A program made the position numbers and the translations under genes. DNA of 64,000 nucleotides. Origin: DASTSN01 sp035549175 (GTDB taxonomy: Bacteria > Bacteroidota > Bacteroidia > Chitinophagales > Chitinophagaceae). Numbering within the stretch: the first letter of the stretch is position 1; the number at the start of each line of letters is the position of its first letter. The stretch spans positions 1 to 64,000 of the forward strand of contig DASZRL010000092.1 of the NCBI GenBank assembly GCA_035549175.1, in the 5' to 3' direction. Below are positions 53,601-59,278 of this stretch, in pieces. The notes beneath the pieces were generated by a model that did no database searches, had not been told where the DNA came from, and worked only from the letters and a program-made list of their open reading frames with translations.

Positions 53601-54051
53601 GGAAAAGTTCGTCTTCACCAAGTTCGATCCGGCCGGGTTCGTCGAGCACCCCAATATCAAATCGACCACCTCCATCGTGGACTTCATCTTCCGGACCCTG
53701 GGCTATGAATACCTGGGACGGACCGACCTGGTTCATGTACTGGATAAACCCGAAGTGCTCAATGCCGGTACGGACGACTGGGACGATGTGCCCACCAACC
53801 TGGAATATGACAAATCGCCTGCCCTGTCCAGCGTCCGCGTGGTAGGCACGGCCGGCACCAGCCCGCAGCCTGCCAAGACCCAGCGTGCCAGCCAGCCGGT
53901 ACGGGCCGAGTCCAGCCTGGACGCCGTCAACGCAGCAGCCAAGAGCATGCAGAGCGATGCCCCGGCCTGCAACACCTGCGGTCACATCACAGTACGCAGC
54001 GGCACCTGCTACAAGTGCCTCAATTGCGGAAACAGCATGGGATGCAGCTGA
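50683..54051 (+). CDS. nrdJ: Adenosylcobalamin-dependent (class II) ribonucleotide reductase
   Basis: Class II RNR makes deoxyribonucleotides using vitamin B12 and needs no oxygen or partner subunit. In the 1122 residues I see the redox Cys183 (PHACFIL), the catalytic N-x-C-x-E set Asn390-Cys392-Glu394 (SNPCSEY), and the PTGTIGLVMDCDTTGVEPDFAL phosphate-binding loop. A long C-terminal extension ends in a zinc-ribbon-like tail with CNTCGH and CYKCLNCGNSMGC, whose cysteines serve regeneration. The length fits the long bacterial form. It is a single-gene unit closed by a strong terminator. Confidence 0.96.
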   Translation: MAKQNQGSAGRGLTFHRRYTREDINVYDQFEYDYRTSVIRNPSGEVVFEMNNVEVPRQWSQIATDILAQKYFRKAGVPQPDGSLGRETSVRQVAHRLANCWRVWGERYGYFATPADAQVFYDELVYSILNQMCVPNSPQWFNTGLYESYGIKGKPQGHYYVDPVDGQLKESTSAYERPQPHACFILSVEDDLVGNGGIMDLWVREARIFKYGSGVGTNFSNLRGEGEKLSGGGTSSGLMSFLKIGDRAAGAIKSGGTTRRAAKMVCLDLDHPEIVEFINWKMEEEKKVAALIAAGYASDYEGEAYRTVSGQNSNNSVRIPNAFFERLKNNEDWELIGRMDGRVMKKVPSRELWNQIAYAAWRCADPGTQYNTTINEWHTCPAGGEIRASNPCSEYMFLDNTACNLASANLMKFYDVEKNLFDVEGYEYNCRLWTVVLEISVLMAQFPSKEVAQLSYEYRTLGLGYANLGTLLMVSGIPYDSEEARAIAGSITAIMTGIAYKTSAELAEVLGPFPRFAENRDNMLRVMRNHRLAAYDADEYEGLSIKPQGIKAQYCPDYLLKAACKAWDEAVELGEKYGYRNAQATVIAPTGTIGLVMDCDTTGVEPDFALVKFKKLSGGGYFKIINQSVPTALRNLGYNDREIDAIVKYAVGAATFAGAPFINHQTLSEKGFIAEEIKRLDAAVASAFEIGFVFNKYTLGEECLQRLGFKPEEYNDFSWSLLEALGFSEEEIEAANDYVCGTMMLEGAPYLKEQHLPVFDCANKCGKKGQRYIHAHGHIRMMGAAQPFISGAISKTINLPHEAAVEEIAEAYLLSWELGLKACALYRDGSKLSQPLSNKSDKKKKVIAEEPGSAAMAPAADSNIVDLGKLTVEELLEEVQKRVQASPDTKLKRKLASIVERRSLPAKRRGFTQKAKINGQAIFLRTGEYSDGTLGEIFIDMAKEGATMRSMLNCFAISISIGLQYGVPLEEFVEKFVFTKFDPAGFVEHPNIKSTTSIVDFIFRTLGYEYLGRTDLVHVLDKPEVLNAGTDDWDDVPTNLEYDKSPALSSVRVVGTAGTSPQPAKTQRASQPVRAESSLDAVNAAAKSMQSDAPACNTCGHITVRSGTCYKCLNCGNSMGCS

Positions 54052-54103
54052 TACCTTTTGAAATTGGACGGAAAACCAGATACAGAAAAGTACCCGACTT
54101 GCG

Positions 54104-54131
54104 ATCCCCCGGTTCCCGGGGGATTTTTTTT
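54104..54131 (+). terminator. Intrinsic terminator of nrdJ
   Basis: A perfect 9-bp GC-rich stem (ATCCCCCGG/CCGGGGGAT, 3-nt loop) runs straight into eight T residues, 52 bp after the nrdJ stop. Confidence 0.92.
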
Positions 54132-54229
54132 GGGCCGTAGATTTCCGTATCGGTGCCCGGCGGAATACGGCACCCGGGATCCGGGCATTTCAGTGGGGAT
54201 TCCCGCTGGTCCGGGCAGGCGGGCCGGAC

Positions 54230-54237
54230 TATCTTTG
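54230..54237 (+). promoter_or_regulatory. -7 element of the small lipoprotein gene
   Basis: TATCTTTG matches TAnnTTTG exactly, 21 bp before the ATG at 54259. Confidence 0.5.
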
Positions 54238-54258
54238 CCAAGAAAAGCCGTTGCCCGT

Positions 54259-54390
54259 ATGAAAACACCCCGCTGGACGGTCCTGTTGCTGACGGTGATG
54301 CTGCTGGTCACCCTGGTCGCCTGTAACCGGGCCTTTACCCCCTATGACGCGGCCACGCATCCGCCGCGCAGATGCCGGGCCCTGAACTGA
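54259..54390 (+). CDS. Small predicted lipoprotein (43 residues)
   Basis: The ATG at 54259 opens a 43-residue peptide with a basic start (MKTPRW), a hydrophobic core (TVLLLTVMLLVTLVA) and a lipobox LVAC, with Cys22 as the likely lipidated residue; the mature peptide would have about 22 residues rich in Pro and Arg. The frame is open upstream to 54058, but that part lacks signal features and crosses the nrdJ terminator. The -7 element upstream supports this start. No family is recognised, and the peptide resembles entericidin-like small lipoproteins only in layout. Confidence 0.6.
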   Translation: MKTPRWTVLLLTVMLLVTLVACNRAFTPYDAATHPPRRCRALN

Positions 54391-54456
54391 GCCGCCCGCC
54401 GACAGGTTCCATGCCCGGCCCGGCCGCAGCAGGGCGCGGCGTGGCCGGGGACCGGG

Positions 54457-54603
54457 TCATCCCTGCCCGAACAGGCTGCCTACGGCGCCTTCGAGCATGG
54501 GAAATTTTTCCACGACATACTGCTTGACGGCTTCAAGAGCCTTCCGGGCCTGCTCGTCGGTCAGGCCGGCTTCGCTTTTCAGGCGGTCGATCAATTCCTG
54601 CAT
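54457..54603 (-). CDS. Small helical protein of 48 residues
   Basis: A short frame that reads MQELIDRLKSEAGL, then TDEQARKALEAVKQYVVEKF, then PMLEGAVGSLFGQG. It has no signal or membrane segment and looks like two amphipathic helices, with an acidic/basic heptad pattern. The repeated pattern GLTDEQA...VKxYVxEKFPML looks like a real conserved protein seen in Chitinophaga-like genomes, though I cannot name a family. It lies 66 bp downstream of clpX on the same strand and could be the last gene of that unit. The product function is unknown. Confidence 0.7.
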   Translation of the reverse strand: MQELIDRLKSEAGLTDEQARKALEAVKQYVVEKFPMLEGAVGSLFGQG

Positions 54604-54669
54604 AAAGATGGTTTGAAAGATTTCAGGTAACATCTCGGGGCCGGCTTGCCCGCTGCGGGCCGGGCCGGA

Positions 54670-55914
54670 TCAGGCTACTTTGAGCAGACTGAGTTTGCTC
54701 TTGTCAAACTTCCGCCGTGCGTAATCCAGCGTGAGGGTAAAGCTGGTCTGGTCGGTGGACGGCAATTCAAACATGGCGTCCGTAAGGATCCCTTCGCAGA
54801 TACTGCGGAGACCCCGGGCTCCCAGTTTGTATTCCACGGCCTTTTCCACCATAAAGTCCAGTACGTCCTCCTCGATGTGGAGCTGGATGCCTTCCAGTTC
54901 AAATAGCTTCTTGTACTGGCGGATCAGCGCGTTCTTGGGCTCTGTCAGGATCGCACGCAGGGTGGCGGCGTCCAGGGGATCCAGGTGGGTCACCACGGGC
55001 AGGCGTCCGAGCAACTCGGGGATCAGCCCGAATTGTTTCAGATCCTGGGCGTTGACATAGCGCAGCAGGTTCTTTTTCATGTCATCCTGGTGGCCCTTGT
55101 CGACATTGAACCCGATGGTGCTGGTCTGCACGCGGCGGGCTATGATCTTGTCGATGCCATCGAAGGCGCCGCCGCAGATGAACAGGATATTCTGGGTGTT
55201 GATCTTGATGAGCTTCTGTTCGGGATGCTTGCGTCCGCCCTGCGGGGGAACCAGTACATCGGTGCCTTCCAGCAGTTTCAGCATACCCTGCTGCACGCCT
55301 TCCCCGCTCACATCGCGGGTGATGGAGGGATTGTCTCCCTTGCGGGCAATCTTGTCGATTTCGTCGATATACACGATGCCGCGTTCGGCGGCACTGACGT
55401 CATAGTTGCAGACCTGCAGCAGGCGGGTCAGGATGCTTTCCACGTCTTCACCGACATAACCGGCCTCGGTGAACACCGTGGCGTCCACGATCGTGAAAGG
55501 AACATTGAGCATGCGGGCAATGCTCTTGGCCAGCAGGGTCTTCCCCGTGCCCGTTTCACCCACCATGATAATGTTGCTTTTCTCGATCTCTACGTCACCG
55601 GGGGTGCTGATCTCACTGCCTTTCTGCTGCAGCCGCTTGTAATGATTGTACACGGCCACTGCCAGGACTTTCTTGGCCTCATCCTGGCCGATCACATATT
55701 CATCAAGGAATTTCTTGATATCGACCGGCTTTTTGACGGTCAGTTTGAAGGAGGCCTGGGTTTTCTCTTCCCGGATCATCAGTTCCTGCTCGATGATTTC
55801 CCGGGCATGCTCCACGCAGTTTTCACAGATATGTCCTTCCTGGCCTGCAATGAGGATCTTTACTTCATCCCGGCTCCGGCCGCAAAAAGAACAGTGTAAG
55901 GGATTTTTTGCCAT
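54670..55914 (-). CDS. clpX: ATP-dependent Clp protease ATP-binding subunit ClpX
   Basis: ClpX unfolds substrates and feeds them to ClpP. The 414 residues start MAKNPLHCSFCGRSRDE, with the zinc-binding cysteines Cys8, Cys11, Cys30 and Cys33, then Walker A GETGTGKTLLAKS (about 117), Walker B GIVYIDEIDKIA, the LEGTDVLVPPQGGRKHPEQ pore region and the GLRSICEGIL sensor-2 helix. I prefer ATG 55914 to the open extension to 55959 because the zinc domain normally starts there. It is downstream of two clpP genes and tig on the same strand but has its own -7 element. Confidence 0.97.
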   Translation of the reverse strand: MAKNPLHCSFCGRSRDEVKILIAGQEGHICENCVEHAREIIEQELMIREEKTQASFKLTVKKPVDIKKFLDEYVIGQDEAKKVLAVAVYNHYKRLQQKGSEISTPGDVEIEKSNIIMVGETGTGKTLLAKSIARMLNVPFTIVDATVFTEAGYVGEDVESILTRLLQVCNYDVSAAERGIVYIDEIDKIARKGDNPSITRDVSGEGVQQGMLKLLEGTDVLVPPQGGRKHPEQKLIKINTQNILFICGGAFDGIDKIIARRVQTSTIGFNVDKGHQDDMKKNLLRYVNAQDLKQFGLIPELLGRLPVVTHLDPLDAATLRAILTEPKNALIRQYKKLFELEGIQLHIEEDVLDFMVEKAVEYKLGARGLRSICEGILTDAMFELPSTDQTSFTLTLDYARRKFDKSKLSLLKVA

Positions 55915-55927
55915 GAATAGTAAAGGC

Positions 55928-55964
55928 GGGCACCCCATGGGTGCCCTGCCGTTGCACAAAAGTA
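55928..55964 (-). promoter_or_regulatory. clpX promoter element and leader hairpin
   Basis: TACTTTTG (minus strand, 55957-55964) matches TAnnTTTG exactly. A perfect 8-bp hairpin (GGGCACCC/GGGTGCCC, 3-nt loop, 55928-55946) would form in the first part of the clpX leader, ending 13 bp before the ATG. It has no T-run, so it is more likely a stability or translation element than a terminator. Confidence 0.45.
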
Positions 55965-56039
55965 AACAACCACCCCGACAAGCCCGGTATTATTTTTACG
56001 GGCGGCAGGATCGGTTATAATAATATGATGGTCAATTTT

Positions 56040-56672
56040 TTAGATGTGTTCTGAAATCACATCGACAATGCCGTATTCGAGGGCTTCCTTGGCGTCCATC
56101 CAGTAATCGCGGTCAAAATCCTTCATGATCTGGGCCACGGTCTTGCCGCAATTATCGGCCAGGATCTGGGCGCCGATCTCCTTAACCCGCTTGGTCTGCT
56201 TGGCCTGGATCTCCAGGTCCGTGCTGACCCCCTGGATATAACCGCCCAGGGAAGGCTGGTGGATCATTACCTCGCCATGGGGGTAGATAAAGCGTCGCCC
56301 CCGGGTGCCGCCGCTCAGCAGGATGCTGCCCATGGAAGCGGCCAGGCCCATGCAGATGGTGCTGACCGGGGATTTGAGCATGCGCATGGTATCGTAAATC
56401 ACCATACCGCTGGTGACCACCCCGCCGGGGCTGTTGATATAAAACTTGATTTCCTTGCCGGGGTTATCGGCATCCAGCAGAAGCATCTTGGTGACCACGT
56501 CCCGGGCACTCTTGTCGTCCACCACGCCCCAGAGTTGCACAGCGCGCTGGTCGAAAAAATACTTTTCGATCTTCTTGCTGAACATCATCAGGTCGCTCTT
56601 GGGTTCTTCTTCCTTCTCCTCTGGTTCGTCATCCTGGCGCCAGGCGCCGTACAGGTGCTGATTGGGTAACAT
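56040..56672 (-). CDS. Second, divergent ClpP-family protease subunit
   Basis: A 210-residue ClpP paralogue. The catalytic triad is intact: Ser113 in GLAASMGSILL, His138 in EVMIHQP and Asp189 in DFDRDYWM. It differs from the standard ClpP upstream of it by an acidic N-terminal extension (DDEPEEKEEEPKSD) and an unusual first strand (RAVQLWGVVDDKSARDV in place of RIIFLG-type). It lies 56 bp after the other clpP and 125 bp before clpX. Mixed ClpP1P2 barrels are known in other phyla; whether these two mix is inference. Confidence 0.9.
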   Translation of the reverse strand: MLPNQHLYGAWRQDDEPEEKEEEPKSDLMMFSKKIEKYFFDQRAVQLWGVVDDKSARDVVTKMLLLDADNPGKEIKFYINSPGGVVTSGMVIYDTMRMLKSPVSTICMGLAASMGSILLSGGTRGRRFIYPHGEVMIHQPSLGGYIQGVSTDLEIQAKQTKRVKEIGAQILADNCGKTVAQIMKDFDRDYWMDAKEALEYGIVDVISEHI

Positions 56673-56728
56673 AATTTATGGCTGTTTTCCTAATTAGTAA
56701 GATGGTTGTGTCCCGCAGGGCGGCTGCC

Positions 56729-57424
56729 TCAGTTTTCCTTTTTCTGCTTCCGCGGGTTGATCAGCAGCACTTCGTCCACCAGGCCGTAGTCCTTGGCTTC
56801 CGTGGCAGTCATCCAGTAGTCCCGGTCAAAGTCCTGCTCGATCTGCTTGGTCGGTTTGCCGGAGTGTACCTGCACGATCTCGTACAACTCATTCTTGAGT
56901 TTGCGGATCTCGTTGACGGTGATCTCGATGTCGCTGGCCTGTCCGCCGATGGCCCCGCTGGGCTGGTGCATCATGATGCGGGCGTGTTTGAGGGCGGCGC
57001 GCTTCCCCTTGGTGCCCGCACCCAGCAGCACACAGGCCATGGAGGCGGCCATGCCGATGCAGATGGTGGAGACGTCCGGGGTGACGAACTGCATGGTATC
57101 ATAAACGCCCAGGCCGGAATACACGCTGCCGCCGGGACTGTTGATATACATATTGATGTCCCGGGTGCGGTCCGTGGAATCCAGGAACAGGAGCTGGGCG
57201 GTCACGATATTGGCCACTTCGTCATTGATGGGGTAGCCCAGGAAAATGATCCGGTCCATCATCAGGCGGCTGTATACGTCCATCACGGCCACGTTCATCG
57301 GCCGCTCCTCGATGATATTGGGGGTGAGAGCGGTCACCAGGTGGGAAGCATACCCGTTGAGGGTATTGCTGGAGATCCCGCGGTGCTTCACCGCATATTT
57401 TTCAAATTCCGAATTCAGGTGCAT
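56729..57424 (-). CDS. clpP: ATP-dependent Clp protease proteolytic subunit ClpP
   Basis: The peptidase core of ClpXP. The 231 residues follow the usual Bacteroidota ClpP pattern: a conserved N-terminal region (FEKYAVKHRGISS...TPNIIEERPMNV), then SRLMMDRIIFLGYPINDEVANIVTAQLLFL, YINSPGGSVYSG, Ser128 in GMAASMACVLL, His153 in RIMMHQP and Asp202 in DFDRDYWMTATEAKDYGLVDEV. The Ala-Cys after the Ser motif replaces the usual Gly-Ala. It sits between tig and the second clpP, with a terminator separating it from tig. Confidence 0.96.
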   Translation of the reverse strand: MHLNSEFEKYAVKHRGISSNTLNGYASHLVTALTPNIIEERPMNVAVMDVYSRLMMDRIIFLGYPINDEVANIVTAQLLFLDSTDRTRDINMYINSPGGSVYSGLGVYDTMQFVTPDVSTICIGMAASMACVLLGAGTKGKRAALKHARIMMHQPSGAIGGQASDIEITVNEIRKLKNELYEIVQVHSGKPTKQIEQDFDRDYWMTATEAKDYGLVDEVLLINPRKQKKEN

Positions 57425-57457
57425 AAACTGGTTTTAAGCGTAAGTAGGTACTCCCAT

Positions 57458-57489
57458 CAAATATCCGTCCAAATGCCAAAACCACAAAA
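57458..57489 (-). promoter_or_regulatory. Candidate promoter of the clpP-clpP unit
   Basis: On the minus strand TTTTG, a 19-bp spacer and GATATTTG resemble the -33/-7 pair with one mismatch, 33 bp before the clpP start and just downstream of the tig terminator. Confidence 0.45.
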
Positions 57490-57515
57490 TTGGTGTCATC
57501 TTGGCTGACTTCTAA

Positions 57516-57554
57516 CAAAAAAGGTTGACAGGTGTTCCGATCTGTCAACCTTTT
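57516..57554 (-). terminator. Intrinsic terminator of tig
   Basis: A perfect 13-bp stem (AAAAGGTTGACAG/CTGTCAACCTTTT, 10-nt loop) runs into six U residues on the minus strand, 22 bp after the tig stop. Confidence 0.9.
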
Positions 57555-57575
57555 CTCCTGGACCGGCGGTCCGGA

Positions 57576-58958
57576 CTATCCATGGTGGTGGTGATGCTGG
57601 TGCTCCTCGATCAGCCGGGTAAATTCCTCGGCGCTGATCGGTTTATCCTGCGGACGGGTCTGCGCGCCGGCCCACTCCAGTACTTTCTGTGTCTGCAGGC
57701 GGTTATAGGCGTCCTCCACGTACTTGCGGTCCTTCATCATGCGTTCCACGTAGTCGTTCACCCAGGCCTGCTGCGCATCGGCCGCCTGCATGCCCATATA
57801 TCCGAACAGCTGCTGGCGGGCCATTTCGCGGATCTCATCGGGATGGACCTGCAGGTTGTTCTCCCGGACGATCTTATCTGAAATCAGGGTCCATTTCAGC
57901 TGGCTGATGAAGACGGGAAATTCCGTTTCCACCTGCTCGTCGGACTTGGCCTGTTCTCCCTGCGTTTTCAGCCACTTCTTCAGGAAAGCCTCCGGGAAGG
58001 GGATGGCAGTCTGGTCCACCAGGGCGTGGTAGGCCTGGTCCTGCACCTGGCTGGTCGCCTGGTTATCCCAGTAAGCCTCGATCTCTTCGCGGATCTTCGC
58101 GCGGAAATCCGCCTCGGTTTTGATCTCGGTACCGGGATAAAGCTGGTTGAAAAAGCTCTCGTCCAGCGCCCGCTTCTCCAGCAGGCCGATCTTGGTAAGT
58201 TCGATACGGAACCGCCTGCCGGAAGCGGCAGGGTCCTGCTTGTCCAGTCCCAGGTCCTCCAGGATCCATTCGCGTTCCTTTTCATCAAAGGCCTCTTCCA
58301 GGCTGGCGGTCACCGCCTCGCCCACCTGCCTGCCCATCCAGCGGGCCCGCAGGGGTTCGCGGAAGTATTTCACGAGCAGGGAGTTCTCCTTGCGCAGGCC
58401 GCCCTCCAGGGGCTGGTCCTGGTCGCCGGTCTCCTGGAAGGTCACGTTCAGGACATGGTCTTCGCTCGCGACCGTTTCCTCGTCCTTCATGTTGCCGTAC
58501 CGGTTCTGCAGGCGGGTCAGTTCGTTGTCCACCATTTCTTCGGTTACCTCCACCCGGTACCGGGTGATGGGGGCTGCAGCCAGGTCGGCCAGCTGAAAAT
58601 CCGGCTTCAGGCCGATCTCGAAATGGAAGGTGTAATCGGCCGGGTTGTTCATGTCCAGCTGGCGCATGTCCATTTCCAGCGGCAGGGGCTGGGCAAAAAT
58701 TTCCAGTTTACTGGTTTCCAGGTACTTGATCAGTTCCCGGTCCACGCTGCGCAGCACTTCATCGGTGAAGACGGAATTGCCGTACATCTTTTTGATCAAT
58801 CCGGCAGGGACCTGGCCCTTGCGGAAGCCGGGGATGTTGGCCCGCTTGCCGTAATCCTTCAGGGCCTTTTCAAAGGCCGGCAGGTAATCCGTTTTTTCCA
58901 GTTTCAGGGACAGCTTTTCCTGCAGCTGGCCGATATTTTCTTTGGTAACCGTCGCCAT
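57576..58958 (-). CDS. tig: Trigger factor (ribosome-associated chaperone)
   Basis: Trigger factor binds nascent chains at the ribosome exit. The 460 residues have the N-terminal ribosome-binding domain (MATVTKENIGQLQEKLSLKLEKTDY, with GFRKGQVPAGLIKKMYG near 43-60 as the binding loop), a reduced peptidyl-prolyl isomerase-like middle and a long helical C-terminal domain. The protein ends in a His-rich tail, HQHHHHHG. It is followed by the clpP genes, as in many genomes, but a terminator separates them. Confidence 0.94.
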   Translation of the reverse strand: MATVTKENIGQLQEKLSLKLEKTDYLPAFEKALKDYGKRANIPGFRKGQVPAGLIKKMYGNSVFTDEVLRSVDRELIKYLETSKLEIFAQPLPLEMDMRQLDMNNPADYTFHFEIGLKPDFQLADLAAAPITRYRVEVTEEMVDNELTRLQNRYGNMKDEETVASEDHVLNVTFQETGDQDQPLEGGLRKENSLLVKYFREPLRARWMGRQVGEAVTASLEEAFDEKEREWILEDLGLDKQDPAASGRRFRIELTKIGLLEKRALDESFFNQLYPGTEIKTEADFRAKIREEIEAYWDNQATSQVQDQAYHALVDQTAIPFPEAFLKKWLKTQGEQAKSDEQVETEFPVFISQLKWTLISDKIVRENNLQVHPDEIREMARQQLFGYMGMQAADAQQAWVNDYVERMMKDRKYVEDAYNRLQTQKVLEWAGAQTRPQDKPISAEEFTRLIEEHQHHHHHG

Positions 58959-59080
58959 ACGTGGTTGATTGATTTTTTGCGGCGGGAAGCGATCGGGGAC
59001 CCCGGGCCAGGCACCTGGAAAGAGGCCTTGGCGGCTGGCAGGTAAACGATTCGTTCCCGTCCTTTGTTATAACCTTGTCG

Positions 59081-59162
59081 TGCGGGTGGAGGGACTCGAA
59101 CCCCCATGCCTTGCGGCGCCAGATCCTAAGTCTGGTATGTCTACCAATTTCACCACACCCGC
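59081..59162 (-). tRNA. tRNA-Leu (anticodon UAG)
   Basis: On the minus strand an 82-nt cloverleaf is seen: acceptor stem GCGGGTG/CACCCGC with discriminator A, a D-arm with GGTAGAC, anticodon stem CCAGA/TCTGG around loop CTTAGGA (anticodon TAG), a class II variable arm (CGCCGCAAGGC) and T-arm GGGGGTTCGAGTCCC. CCA is not encoded. The long variable arm and A73 agree with leucine. It lies between tig and rel. Confidence 0.96.
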
Positions 59163-59278
59163 TGCCTGGACAGCTCTCTGGCCGGCCCCGCCGGACAATG
59201 CCAAAAATTCGGGCTGCAAATGTAGGGCATTTCAGTAAAACGAAGGCAAAAGGCGGCTTTTCCTTAAATTCGTAATAG

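Noticed and set aside
50677..53985. Open frame of 1102 codons antisense to nrdJ
   Set aside because: Shadow of the ribonucleotide reductase gene, created by codon bias; no family pattern.
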